A stretch of 64,000 bases of DNA, taken from the NCBI GenBank assembly GCA_022605955.1, contig JAKCOZ010000021.1, forward strand, positions 14,744,161-14,808,160, read 5' to 3'. Shown here piece after piece: positions 1 to 49,740 of the stretch. This DNA comes from Rallus limicola. Taxonomy: Eukaryota; Chordata; Aves; Gruiformes; Rallidae. The notes beneath the pieces were generated by a model, which ran no database searches, had not been told where the DNA came from, and saw nothing but the letters and a program-made list of their open reading frames with translations. Each line of letters begins with the position of its first letter. The stretch's first letter is position 1. The translations under genes were made by a program, and so were the position numbers.

Positions 1-36470
<36,470 letters not shown>

Positions 36471-38815
36471 CTGGAATGGAAAGAAAAGATAATTGTTGAA
36501 AGATAACAAGGCAAGTTATTGTTAAAGGAAAATCTCACATGAGGTTGTTGCTCTGCATAAAACCTGGGTGGCAGGGAACGCTGCCCCACGTTTCCCAGAC
36601 AGGCGTTTCCTGCAGCGCTGTTATGGTTCAACCCATGGTGACATTCAGAATCAAAGAATCCCAGGGGTTGGAAGGGCCCTGGAGAGCTCCTGGGGTCCAA
36701 CCCCCTGCCAAAGCAGCTCCCCAGCTCATCTTGCACAGGGCGGCGTCCAGATGGGGCTGGAATCTCTCCAGAGATGGAGACTCCACACCCCCCTGGGCAG
36801 CCTGGCCCAGGGCTCCCTCACCCTCCCTGGGCAAAAGTTCTTCCCCAGGTTGCTGGGCACCTTCCTCTGCTCGAACTTGCAGCCATTGCCCCTTGTCCTG
36901 TCCCCACAGACACTGACAAGGGGCTGCCCATGTCCCCCTGCATCCCATCCTTCAGCTAGTGAGAAACATTCATCAGGTCCCCCCTTAGTCTTCTTCTCTC
37001 CAGGCTGAACAGCCCCAGCTCCCTCAGCCTTTCCTCACAGGGGAGATGCTCCAGGCCCTTCAGCATCTCCACAGCCTCCTCTGGACTCTCTCCAGGAGAT
37101 CCCTGGCTGGTTGATCCCAGGGAGCCCAGCACTGGACACAACACTCCAGGTGGGGCCTGAGCAGGGCAGAGCAGAGGGGGAGGATCCCCTCCTGTGACCT
37201 GCTGCCCACACTCCTCTTGATGCCCCCAGGATCCCATTGGCTCTCTTAGCCACCTTAGCAAACTTAAATTCATTTCTACATCCTGGGATACCACAAGGAC
37301 TTTCTGATGGTTAGGTACCATGGAGGGATAAACACCCAGATGTGATGGCCCTTAACAAGTGACCTGTCAGAAAACTGTCTTCCATCACCTCTGATATCAC
37401 TTGTTAAGGGCAGAACTGGTTTATCTGGATTCACACAAGTGCTGTGAGCACTTAGGTGAGTAGCCAGCACATTTCATTGTTCACAACCCACTGAATACAC
37501 AACCAAGCTGATCTTGTGCCAAGGAAGGGCAACTTTTCATGTAGTGCCCAAAAGAGCAACCTCTCTCTGCTTAGATTTGACACAAAGAGGGTTGCATCTA
37601 AATAACCCCTGCACCGTGGACATCAAACAGGAGGGTCTGCAGGGAATACAGGCATGAATAAGTAACAGCAGGGACTTCAAAGTGCTCAGTATTAATTAAA
37701 CATCACAACATGCCACAAGGTAGCAGAAGGCTGAAGTGCAGCCACGTCTGGGGTGGCTCCGCACCCACGTCCCAGTGTTGGGGTGAGCTTTGAAATCTGG
37801 CCGTGCCTGAAGGTGGGAGCAACAAAAGCAGGGGGCCTCCACGGCAGGGTAAAAGGATGCTCCCCAAAATAAGAGAAATGGGGCTTCATTAAACTTGTGA
37901 ATGAAGTTGCTGAAGTGGGGAAAGGGCTGGTTTTGTGTGTCGCCCTCAGCCCAGACACGACCTCTGGGAAAAGGTGCATTTGGATGGAGCACACAGGAGG
38001 TACATCATAGCCTCAGAGGCTGGTGACAAGACAATTTGGGTTTTCATACAGTATTAGGATCTGGGGCATTTCTTCCTGGGATAAGAGGAAGGAAAAGGCC
38101 TGGCAGGACTAGGGAAAGGACTATTTCCAAGTGGGATTTGACACTGAACACCTGTGGGAACAACGCACACCTGATACATGCCACCACATCTCCACATGCA
38201 CCTTGAAACACTTTTGAAGGCCCCAGCAGAGAGGTCCTCACCCTTGAACGATGCTCTCTTATCCCTACTGATGTTTTGGGGTGGAGAGGAGGAAAAGAGG
38301 CTGCTGGGCAGAATGGGAGAAGGGAGGGAGGTCCCCAGCCAGCCCATGGGGCAGCGCAGCTAAAAACACCTTACAGGGGAAGGACGAAATTTCCCCAAGT
38401 GCCTCTCTCCCTCCCACTGCCACCCTCCAGCATTAACACACAATGATTTATGGCATTTCTTAGATTGGGGGGGGAGAGGAGAGGGGGATGTAGAAGAAAG
38501 GAAAAAAAAAAATAATCAAAGCCTGGAGCAATTTCTGCATCCTGTCAGCATCCAGCTCGCGGCACCGCGGCGTTGTGCTCCACGTTTATTACAATCTTCC
38601 CAATAACACAGCAGACAATTACTATAATTTCTATTTTTAAAGCCCTGGTTCCCTGCAGACCCATGGCTCACGTTTAAAGTGTGGAGAGGAGCAGGTGTCA
38701 AAGGGACTTCATTACATTTATGAGCCTTTCAACAGCGGCGTGTGCTGAGCACACTGGCTAATGCCAATACAACCAACACGTTTGATTGCTGGGAGCCTGT
38801 CTCCAACCAAAATTA
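36471..38815. other. MYT1 leader intron or upstream region, part 1
   Basis: It contains the CR1 at 36652-37258, with unique sequence on both sides. No coding signal was recognised; open frames here are CR1-derived or short. Confidence 0.5.
36652..37258 (-). mobile_element. CR1 LINE fragment, minus orientation
   Basis: The longest copy of the GTCAGTGTCTGTGGGGACAG subfamily. It shows the normal 5' continuation (GACACAACACTCCAGGTGGG, then GATCCCATTGGCTCTCTTAG) that the chimeric copies at 12921 and 49741 lack. Confidence 0.93.
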
Positions 38816-38820
38816 AGTGG

Positions 38821-39245
38821 GTTGGGCTTTTTTTCCTGGGTTATTTTATTTTTTTCTGGGTTGTTTTATTTTTTTCTGGGTTGTTTTATTTTTTTTTTCT
38901 GGGTTGTTTTATTTTTTTCTGTTTTTTTTTTATTTTTTCCTGGGTTATTTTATTTTTTTTCTGTTTTTTTTATTTTTTCCTGGGTTGTTTTATTTTTTTC
39001 TGGGTTTTTTTTTTTTGTTCTTTTATTTTTTTCTGGGTTGTTTTATTTTTTTTTCTGGGTTGTTTTTTTTTTTTCTGGGTTTTTTTTTTTTCTGGGTTGT
39101 TTTATTTTTTTTTCTGGGTTGTGTTTTTTTTTTTCTGTTTTTTTTTTTTTCCTGGGTTGTTTTATTTTTTTTCCTGGGTTGTTTTATTTTTTTTTCTGGG
39201 TTGTTTTATTTTTATTTTTTTTTTCCCCTGGGTTGGTTTTAATTT
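38821..39245. repeat. T-rich minisatellite, about 20-nt unit
   Basis: About 16 degenerate copies of CTGGGTTGTTTTATTTTTTT, with length variation in the T runs. All three plus frames are nearly open only because TTT, GGG and TGG codons dominate. Confidence 0.93.
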
Positions 39246-40035
39246 TTTTGACAGTTTTCCCAGGGAATTGGCACGTGCTGGGCTGGTGCCTTGGCAATAT
39301 GGGTTTCCTGCAGATAAATTATTCAAAGAGGCAGAGGAGGGAAAGCTGGGGGGGGGGGGTGTGGGGGGAAGGGTAATGGGCACAGCCTGTGACATGGCAG
39401 TGCTGGCCAAAAACCAAAGAAGAGGAAGGGTTGAGGCTTTGCAGGGACAAAGCTGAGCAAAACTTCAGTTCTGTTAAACCTGCAACCTGCCCTTCAAGGA
39501 CAAGCTGCTCGCCTAGAAATAGGGGAGATCAAATGTCACATCACATCCATCCTCAAAAAATATCTGGTATCACACCTAAAGCAAACGCTCAGGCTCCTCA
39601 CTACACCACAGCACCCTCAGATAACTCTTGCCATTGCCTCCAACACCTCTTCCAAGCCAGGATCAAACACCCTGGGAAGATGAGAGCACACTCAGTCACT
39701 GCCTGGGCAAAGGGGACGGGAACTACCTAAGGCAGGGAGAGACCCCACTGCACTGAGGACCAAAGGATGAAAAAGCCAAACAAGCTGCCTTGCCTGGCCC
39801 ACTGCACAAAGCAGCATTTAAGAAATTATATTAAAATTAAATTCTTGCATTTAATCTTCATAGGGAAGAGTGGTTACCTGGTTAAAGAATGTATTTAAAT
39901 GCTTTGTTTACAGTCCTGGAAGGCTCTACCCACCCAGTCTCTGTTTTCTACCATCAGGCTCCTTTTTTTCCTCAGCTTAACTCACCAGCAGCATCCTCCT
40001 CCAAACATTTCATTTCCCAAAGTGCAGAAACACCA
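39246..40035. other. upstream region between two repeats
   Basis: Unique sequence with a G run at about 39350-39368. No gene signal. Confidence 0.5.
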
Positions 40036-40037
40036 AG

Positions 40038-40212
40038 AAAAAAAAAAGAAAAAAAACCCAAAAAAATAAAAGGAAAAAAAAAAGGAAAAAAAAAAAGGAA
40101 AAAAAAAAAAGGAAAAAAAAAGGAAAAAAAAAAAAAGGAAAAAAAAAGGAAAAAAAAAAGGAAAGAAAAAAAAAAAGGAAAGAAAAAAACAAAAGGAAAG
40201 AAAAAAAAAAGA
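40038..40212. repeat. (A)nGG purine satellite
   Basis: Runs of 7-13 A separated by GG or GGAAAG over 175 nt. Translations of it are meaningless Lys/Gly strings. Confidence 0.92.
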
Positions 40213-40447
40213 TCTGAAAAGAGCTCTGCTCCTGCCAGGCAGCTGAAATGAACTGACGTGGCCATTACTGCACTTCTGGAGCCTCCGTAGTTATTGGGCT
40301 CAGATGCATGAAGGTTACATGAAACCACTGTCCTTTATTGTTCGCCTCCTCAGCGAGGAGCCCTCTAGACAGATCGTTTTAATGCGAGATTTCAGGTCAC
40401 ATAGTGCATGTTTGCAGTCTTGGAAACTGACGGGGTGTTTTCATTTG

Positions 40448-40486
40448 TTCTCTCTCTCTCTCTGTCTCTCTCTCTGTCTCTCCCCC
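40448..40486. repeat. (TC)n simple repeat
   Basis: Alternating TC with two TG interruptions. Confidence 0.9.
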
Positions 40487-41703
40487 CTCGCATAATAACC
40501 AGGCTGAGAAGCTATCTGGATTTCACTCTTATTATTTTAACTCTTCATGGAAAACAAAGCAATTCAGAAAGGAAACCTGGAAATAAATTATTGCTCCCAG
40601 CACGCCAGCCCCAGAGAGTGTTAGTCCAGCTGGAACAAGGCAGAGGGTTATACCACCTCTCCTCAACTTAGTGCTGGATTATCTCACATTAAACCCACCC
40701 CCAAAAAAAAGAAAGCATCTAGCAGCTTTCCTAACCCCCTACTATGGGACAGCACAGTGGAAAGAGCCTTGTGCTGTATGTCAGGGTACTCGCTTCAGGA
40801 TTCAGCTCCATGCTCTGTCACTGACAGCCAGGCTAACCTTGAGAGCATCACTTCATCTCCAGGTGCCCTTTTTTCTCTCTCCTCTCTAAAGGTGCCATGG
40901 TGCAGGGGCTATTTCTTACCATGTTTACCCCACGCTAAGGAGCCTCCTGACATGACCATAATACCCACTGGCAAGAGTAAATCAGTGAAGTTTGGAGAAA
41001 TAAGCCCAAAAGACAGTTTAACCTGAGTACAACCTGCATTTTAACAGCCTGCTTCTAGAGCATCACTCTTGCCCTGCTGCCACAACCACAGGGATACAGT
41101 GTGGGAACAGCAGCACAGATCCAAAGCTCAATATTATGCAGCACCCCCAAAGTTGCTATTTTGTTCTTTTTTTACCTTAATACACGTTTCTTTTGCAGAC
41201 AGAAACCCACGGTGCTGACATAAAACCCCTGGATGCCCAGGTGTGCCTGGGCTTCACCAGCTCTATGCAAATCCCCCATTAAGGGCCACACTGAAATTCC
41301 CCCTGGTCAGCAATAATACTTTATATGTATTCAAGAGCACCACAGAGCTCAGAGAAAATAAACACGCTGGAAAAGCCTTTAGCTGGACAAAGGGAGGTGA
41401 GGATTCAGCAGGAATATTTATTTTACTCTGAAAGCAGCAAAGCTTCCATCAGTGCTTATTTGTGGATATAGCAAAATACCATTTTGCAAGAAGCTGTGCT
41501 TGAGCTTTAGAGGGACAGACGGACAGACAGAGCCTCGGTTTTTTAGTTTTTAAAAAAGCCCTTAAAACCTAAGCTTGCCTAGCAGCAGATAAAGCAGGAG
41601 GGGAAATATTGTGGGAAAAAGATTTTACATTTTCCCTACAGAAGTGTTGAAAAGTAATTTCCCACTTGGTCCTTCCCCTCTTCAAGGTCCAAAAAGTCCT
41701 TTC

Positions 41704-41725
41704 TTCTGCTCCTCGAGGAGCAGAA
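41704..41725. repeat. 22-bp perfect palindrome
   Basis: TCTGCTCCTCGAGGAGCAGA and one further base pair on each side are exactly self-complementary, with no spacer. Confidence 0.9.
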
Positions 41726-41740
41726 ACTTGGTACTGCTAT

Positions 41741-41779
41741 CAAGAGCCCTAATGAGGTGTCAAGAGCCCTAATGAGGTA
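41741..41779. repeat. 20-bp tandem duplication
   Basis: CAAGAGCCCTAATGAGGTGT is followed at once by a second copy ending in GTA. Confidence 0.9.
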
Positions 41780-43671
41780 GGACCCCACCATCCCCCCACA
41801 CACAGACACACTCCCCCCCTCTCAGCCACAAGGTCAGAGGATGGTCCAACTCCCACAACCCTGTTTCAGGGCTGGGTTCAAAGCCAGGATGAGGGAAGCG
41901 AGCAGGATGCTGGGTGGGAAACCTCCCATCATCACCAGCCTCATCCCAGCAAACTCCTTCAAGCTCTCAGCAGGGCAGGTTCCTTTGCTGGTTAATTTGC
42001 ACTGCCTGATGCTTCTTTCCTAGACAAGGATTGCCCTGTCAGTGCCAGCTAGCTAAGGGAGCAAAGCCCAAGGTCCAGCTGGATGCAGACTAGGGAGCAA
42101 ATCACAGCCCAGCAGCAAAACTGCCCCTCAGCACCCACCAAGTAGTGAGGATGGCTTTGAATGGTCTCTCCTGATTTCTTCCCCCTTTGCCTTTTTGTTT
42201 TCCAAGGGTTTTTTTTTCCCCCAGCCCCCTGAAGGATGCTCCCTTGGCTGCTGCAGGCTGAACACTGGTGGGTAGACCTGGATCTGGATGTCCAAATGTC
42301 TCACCCCTCTCTCTCTTTACAGTGCTGTGACATCGACTCATTGCAGAAAACAAAGAGGGCTCCATCCCACTGGACCTTGTCTAGAAGTTAATTTTAAAAT
42401 AATTTTTTTTTAAAAAGGGGGTGATGGAGGGAGAAACACCACTTGATCAAGAGTCTCCCTCTACTTTTTTATAACAGGCTCAATAGTAGCTCCCAGCTGC
42501 TATTTTATAACCACACTCTGAGGCTGGTTTGGCTTTTTTTTCCCCTTCTTCCTTTAGGGTGTCTCCTTGCTGCCTGATTTAAATCCTCCTGACATTCCAC
42601 CTACTGCAAGTCCTGTCCTCAGCTGAATAAACTACCGTCTGCCTTTTGCTCTCTGGCTGCTTCAAGGAAAGAACACCCTGTGCAATGTTCTCAGGCTCAG
42701 AGTCAAGGGGACGCTTTTGCCTTGACGTCTTCAGATGCAAAACCCACAGCTTGTACCCACCTCGAATTCAAAATTACAGCTGTGTCACAAACAGCCTGCT
42801 GAAGCCCTGCTGTCAGCTTGCATTTGCAGGAAGGGTCCAACCCCCACCCAAAAAAACCCCCACAACCCCTCGATGCTGGGATTGAAATGCTTACAGAGCA
42901 CTAATGCTCTGTGTGGTGATAGCAGAGGCATCCTCAGCACACGAGTGAAGCGGACCAGAAGAGATGCTCCCGAGCATCACGTTTGACACAGCCCCAGCTG
43001 CACCGTGTGTGCCTCCGCAGCGCTGACATTCAAAGCATTAGGCTGGGGTGATTTCATATGCAGTAGCTTAAACAGACATATAGCTTCCTCTTGACTGTTT
43101 AAAAAGTGCTACAACACGGGATCCAAATGCCATTTCACACTCAGGGACCTAAGTGGCTCCATCCGTGCGAGCGGCTCTTATGCCAGAGGAGGAGGGTGGG
43201 AGAGGAACAAAAATATACTGTGTTTCAGCCCCATTGTTTACAAGCTCAGTAGTAAGCTGCCTTTTTCATGCAATTATCCTCGAGTGGCACAGTGCACAGT
43301 GACTGCTGAAGGGAGCTACGTGTGCATCTCCAAAAAGAACTGCGGCAGCCAGCGCTTGTGACAGGGGATGGACTCTGGTGGCCCCTCAACAGCAGCCCTA
43401 ACAGCAGCCAGCCTTCAGCAACAGCCAGCCCGCCCTTCAGCAGCACCTCCAACTCACTTGGCCATGCCACAGGAGAATAGAGAAGATTTGGGAGAGGCAG
43501 ATTCACTTCTCCATCAACCACCGTGGGTGCAGAACGAGCGCAAGCAGGAGCGGCCATGCGAACGGTCCCAGCTGGCTCCGTGCTGAGAGCATCGCTCCCC
43601 AGCACTCTGGGGAGATCTCATTTCAGACCTGTCATGGGAAATTTTATCCTGTGCCTAGACTTCTTTAGAGG

Positions 43672-43699
43672 CAAATAAATAAATAAATAAATAAATAAG
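43672..43699. repeat. (AAAT)n simple repeat
   Basis: About seven AAAT units. Confidence 0.9.
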
Positions 43700-46600
43700 T
43701 AAACATGCCCCACATCCCATTGTCCTTCACCTTGGTACAGCTTGTAATCTACAGGATGCAGCAGGCATGAAGAACTGCCCTTTTAAGCAGTTGCATTTAA
43801 ATACAACGTGTATTTCTGAGCACACATGCAAGGGCAAGCATCCACAGAGAGTGGATCCAAAGGTTAGAGAGGGATGGAGACCTGTCTCCCCACTGCTTGG
43901 GGGGGAAGAGGGTTGTGCGTGCACACAACATTCCGACTTAAACTATCCTCACTTCTGGGAAAACACAGCAGAACATTAACATGCCAGAGCACTGACATGC
44001 AAAGAAACACTTTGTAAAATTGCCTACATAGATTTAAAGTAACACACAGGGGAATCTGCTTGTAGAGAGCCTGTGATAGCCTTTAAGGCAGCCTCCTCCA
44101 CCCCTTCCCTATTCAAGTTTAATTTAGTGTTTTTAAGGAAAGACCAGAATTCATCTATTGCTCACTCACACGCCTCAGGCCAACAGGCTCAGTCTTGCAG
44201 CTGGAGATGTGCAGGATCAGGCCCCCGAGTGTCCTCAACATCCCACAGTGTGACTCTTCCCAGACCTGACTTTGCAGGACCAGCACTACCTCCCCCAGGC
44301 ACCTGCTCCAAAAAGCTATCAATCCCCAAGTCCTGCTCCCACCTCCTCCTCTTGCCCCCAGAGCAGTCACTCAAAGCACAGATAAGCAGAGCTGGGGGTT
44401 GCAAGCAGCAGTTAGTATTAGCACTGTGCTTGGCAGAGGCAGAGCACTAGATGAGCGCCGGGTACTAGGAATATTACCTTTTATAATCATTGCTTTATTA
44501 ACATACAACAATCTTATTAAATCTAATCTAAGTGCTTATTTGGCAGGTTCAATAGAAAAGCCTTAATTGGGCTCATTTTAAATATAGCAACAACTGCTTA
44601 CTCTGCTTTCTAAGAAGGTGTGAGCGTTCCTGGCGACACCTGCTCGCAGCTGACAGCTTGTTAGTGAAGAAGGATGTTTTTAAGGGTGGATTTTTGCTGG
44701 TTTGAGTTTTTCCCAGAGCTCACTTTATTTGGGGATACAGGAAGAGTCGGTAACATCAGTCACTCCAGGAGGGTTTCCTCTACTGCCCAGGTGGGTCCAT
44801 CCACCCATCTGAGATGCTGCCTCGTTACTGAGAGGCCAAAACGGGACAGGAAGTGCCATTTGCGTAACGAGCAGCCCAGTTCTATGCTTAATTAAAGCTT
44901 CCTAATCTGCTGGCAGTGAATGTGCCAGGAGGTTTGACAGTCTTGGCTGGACCTCTTTCATCAGCCACAGCTGCAGCAGTAAATGAGCGGCTCTGTTGAG
45001 CCCCCAGGAGCTTCCCCAGGGTCCCAGTGGGGATGAATGCCTCACTTGTCTCCTCCAAAGACACTACAGCTTCACCTGGCGTACAAGGGGCTCCTTCCGA
45101 CCAGCCGGCGCCTTGGAGAAAGGGCCTATTTTAACAGGCCTGGTGCTGACCTAGATATCCAGATCTGAGCCATCCTTGAAGGATGGGACTGGAGAGGAAG
45201 GGAAGGATTTAAATATCTGAACTCTCAGCCAAATCTTGACAGCTGGAAGCCCTCTCTGCCCAGATTCACCCTGCAGGAGGTTCAGCTGTAACAAGGAGAC
45301 AGACACTTCCAAAATCCTGCCCATCACTTTGGGTACCGGAAAGGCTCCTTCCCCCCCAAGGACCACCTGGCCCATAAGGGCAGGAGAAGCACACGGCCCT
45401 CGGCCTGTGGCCACTGCATGGGGTGTAGGGGGGGGTCACTGCACTGGCAAAGCCCACACTCTTGGAGGACTGAGGCTTTCTGCTCACCTTGATGCGTGTG
45501 CCGTGCAGGCTGGCGGCTCCCTCGCAGCTGCTGATCTTCTCTCCACAGGTCCACCTCTGATTCAGCAGCTCACCCCGAAACTCATTTTCTGGAGAGGGAA
45601 AGAATAACATCTGGTCAGGTCACAGAGTCAGCCCAGAGGTGAAAACACAATGTTTGTTCCCCATCCACTCTCTTTAGTGCCCATAAAATCTGCCTGAGGG
45701 TCTCCATGCCCCAGGCCGAACCCCATGGTGCCACTCCAAAGGCCCAGGCTTGAAGGATTTGCAGCTGGGGTAAGCAATGGCTCGGGGACACCATGGGCTC
45801 CCAAGCATTGTCCAAGCTGCAAGAGCAACCTGTGTGTGCCCTGAGTCTGCCCCAAGCACTGCACTGCCGCTCAGCCCGGCCTCCCCTGGAAGACACACTG
45901 ACAGTGCTACTGTTAATAACAGTGCAGTAATGTTAATAACATTACTGCTGGGCTGGGCTTCTCTGCCCCTTGCACTTGCTCCACCCTTACCACCTCTTCT
46001 CTCTCCAAAAATGAAGTTAATTCCTAATCTTTCACAAAGATTCACACATCTAAGGTGGTGGCCAGGCCCTGCGAGCTGGACATGCCTGACAGCCAAAGAG
46101 GGTCCCCACAACAACTCTGTTTTGGGAGGGGGTCCTTACAGCAATACACAGTGAAGGTGCAAAGCAAGGGTCTCAAAGTTGCCAGACTCAGAGCTGCTTA
46201 GGGAATGAGGGAGAGCAGAGAGGAACCTCTACCGACAGGGAATGATTATAGGAGATACATGCCTTAGAAGCAGGTTCTTGGCACTTTCCTCTCATGTAAT
46301 ACCACTCCAAACATCTTCAGGGGGCCAGCAGCAGCCCTGCTGCACACAGATGACCCTGCAGCAACTGGACCAGCACAGAGGAGCTGCTGGGGCAGAGGAG
46401 CAGCATGGCATGGCTTCCCCTCCCATGCAGTTACTGCTTGCAATGAGATCAAGAGCATTTGCCCCCAGACTCTGGCCTCGGGGCCCCCAGCATCGCAGCT
46501 CACCTTGGCAAAGCGCTGTTGCTTTGGGCGCTGGTGCCGTGAGCCTTCCCCTCACATCTTTAATTGTGGCTCCCTCTGGCATTGAGCACTGAATAATTTA

Positions 46601-49600
46601 CTGCCTGTTCTCCCAGTCTTGCTCCATTCATCTTCTTCTACCGATTGAAAGGAAAAAGGAAAGCATCCCCTAGAAAGAGGCACATAAGGAGCTACACACA
46701 CCAGCACGCTCATCTGTCTTGGGCTGCTAATAGCCTGGGGAAGAGCCCAGGGCAGAGCTTAATTTCCTCTGCCTGAACAGGCTCCCATGCTCCCTTCACT
46801 TGATGTTACTGTCACTGGGGGGATCTCAGACAGGGAAAGCAGGAGAAGGCTCACGCATGCTAAAGGAAACCCGTGGAAGGAGGGGGGTTTCCAGCAATGG
46901 GTAGTCGCTGAGTGTGGAGGACACCAGACAAGTAACTTTGGATCTGCTCTCCACAAAGCAGCACTTAGGAGAACGTGCAGTAAATAGCCAGGGAATTTAT
47001 TTCTTCCCAGCTTGGGTCTGTTCTATCTCCAGGACCTTAAGGAACAACCAGTATATCCCACAGTGCCTTTGCAAGGATGAGTACATTGAAAGACTGGGAT
47101 AATTTGATCCTGTGGTGACGTACAGTCCAAGTTACTGCCTAAGACAGATGATCGTCAAAGTCACCTTCATGTGTTTGTTCTGAACTAGAGCTGTTCTGAA
47201 GCCAGGGCAGCAGCTGGAGGGGCTTTTCTAGGTTTCCTCTGTGTTGAAGACTCCACTCCAAGCCCTGTCTGAAGCGCTGCATTCCAGCCTGGGCCCACAG
47301 CAAAGGCACAGGGCTCAGAAACAAAAATCCAAGAGTTGCTGAAACATTATTCTGCTTTGGAGAAGCTCTGAGGAGAGAGAGCAGGGAGGCACAGATGGCC
47401 AGGCAGATGACCAAAACCAAGCAAAATAGGGGAAAGAAGCTAGAAAGGGACAGAGGAAAAGAGAATGGGGGGGACACAAAAACGTCAAATAAGAAATAAA
47501 GATGTTTCCAGGCACATTGATAAGCAGGCAGGCTGTACTGTTCTATCTAAAGCAGTTCACTGATTCCCCTTCTCCCAAGCAGTGTGTTTTAAAACAGGAG
47601 CATCCTCTCCAGGAAGCAGCAGGGGCAGAAATAGAGAGTAGGTTAAACTCTAGAAACAACAGATCCTGGATGCAAAGTCACTCTAAAAATAGCTTAGAAG
47701 TTTTTTAGAAGGTAGAGAAGTCATGAGATTTAACTCTGAGGATGAAGAAAAAAGCACAACACACACACACACCCTCCCTATCTTTGGACATGTTCTCTCA
47801 TGTGCCTACATCATAGGGCAAGAGCAAGCTCCAGAGGCTGCTGCAGTTAAATCTGGCCCAAAATGCCAGCCTGTCCCTGCCACAACCTCCACCCCAACCT
47901 CCCCATGCCTTTGTTCCTGTGAGCCAGAGGAGGGTAGAGGGCTGCATATTGGGGAACAGACCCAAACCAGGCTGAAGGCGCCTTGGCCACGACCAGCTCA
48001 GTGCCCTCCTGCCCACTGCCATCCCTCTGCCCAGCCTGGCTCAGGTGGCCAGGGCAGCTCTGTCAACATGCGAATCAGATTTCCTTTGCTCTGTGATGCT
48101 AACACTCATCTGGTCTCCAGAGAGGATCAGCTTGCGCTGCAGGCTGTGCCCTTCCCACCCCACCTCCGGACCCTGGGTTCAGCAGAAATGCAACTCACTG
48201 GCTATGTAAAGGACACTTCTTAACCCCTGCTCTGGCCACCCAGGAGGAGATGCAGGCTATTGCCTTAAACACAAGGTTTTGCCCATGGGAAGCAGATCCT
48301 GGGGTGAACAGCACATTCTGGGCTCTGCTCCTGAACCGAGCCAGGGCAGACAAAGCTCACAGCTGGGAGCACTGACCTCCACTCCCCCTTGAAGAATAAC
48401 CTAGGTGCTCAGCTGCTCTGAGGGATGACCACCAGATGTTCACCTCCTTAAGTAGTCACCAGCTTTCCCTCACTCCTTCCAGCTTCAGTACCCACCAACC
48501 AGCCAGAACTGGACCATACACTGGAGTCCCTCACTAGACAGCCTGCTTTTCCCCCCATCAACATTTATGACAGCCCACCACTGAAACATCAGTGCGTCCC
48601 CTTCCCAGTTGGGCTCTTCTCCAAACCTTAAATCTACTTGTTCCCTTTTCCTCCTTCAGGAATAACCTCTGAGGAAGGTCAGCTGAGAACCAAAGCATTG
48701 CAAGCTGTGCACAACACTGGTGTGAAAGAGTAGGTTCTGGGAAACATTTGGGTGATCCTCACCAACTCAAACAAGATGATCTGGAAATGGGGGAGAGACC
48801 ACACATGATTTGGAACATTAATCAGACTTGGGAGTGTTTTACTTTCCATTCCCAAAGAGAGGAGAAAGCATCGATTTGCCAGACACAAATCAAACCCTCC
48901 AAAGAGTGGCAGAAAGTTCTCTCATGATGAAACCCAACAAGCCTCATGGGAAGTCCTAGAGTGCAGAAGGCAAATACAAAACAAGGCAAGATGCTGCAGG
49001 AGGGGGCTGCCTGGGTGGCAGCCAGCTCCCACGTTTGTCCTGATGTTTGGAGGCTGCCTGCTGGCTGTGAGAGGAGCACCACCCCATCTCTAAATCTGTG
49101 CAGAGGTTCCATCTGTTGTAGCAAAGTAATGGGCTGAGAGATGGGGTCCTTCAGGAAAAAGATGGGGGGATGAAGGCTTTGTTTCCTCATAAGATGTGTC
49201 ACTATGTATTTGAATTGAAAGACTAGAAGAAAAACATATCAATCTTCATTTGCTCCTCCAAGTGTGAGAAAATGAAAAGGAAGAGGGTAAGATTTTTCTT
49301 CATCTTTGTTCAGGCACGTTTTTCATGGGAGAAGTGAACCCTGTGTTAACAAGGCAGCAACATGCTGAGACCAGGCTGGGTTCCTCAGTGTCCCACCAGA
49401 CAATATAGGCTCGTTTCTCAGAGCCAGTACAGCAGAATCACCACCAAGGACCACAGGGTGCCCTTCAGGTACCATCATGAATATGAATTAAAAACAAATC
49501 TCAAATACAAGTTTTACACATTCTCTAAGCCACAAATGCCACCCATGGACCTCTCTATGCCCTCTACACCACTTGTTGGCTAACACTCATGCACTCTGCA

Positions 49601-49740
49601 GCACATCACCCACACACGCTGCTCTCCACGGCCACTGGCTGCTGCCTGGAGAACACAGAGAGCTGAACTTCCTCTCCTGCACGGCCCCAAACCCACTGTG
49701 CAGTGAGGGCTTCTCTTCCAGCAAGCAATACCAGTCTTAT

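Larger units (their letters stand above)
40213..49740. other. MYT1 leader intron or upstream region, part 2
   Basis: 9.5 kb of mostly unique sequence. It includes a TC repeat (40448-40486), a 22-bp perfect palindrome and a 20-bp duplication near 41.7 kb, an AAAT repeat (43672-43699), an AT-rich block at 44450-44620 and a short AC repeat (47757-47772). No open frame resembles a known protein. Confidence 0.5.

Noticed and set aside
38761..39456. Three overlapping open frames of Phe/Leu/Gly repeats resembling membrane proteins
   Set aside because: They arise from the T-rich minisatellite; all three frames are open together and none has a conserved start or flank.
39889..40251. Lys-rich open frame
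   Set aside because: A translation of the (A)nGG satellite; no family resemblance.
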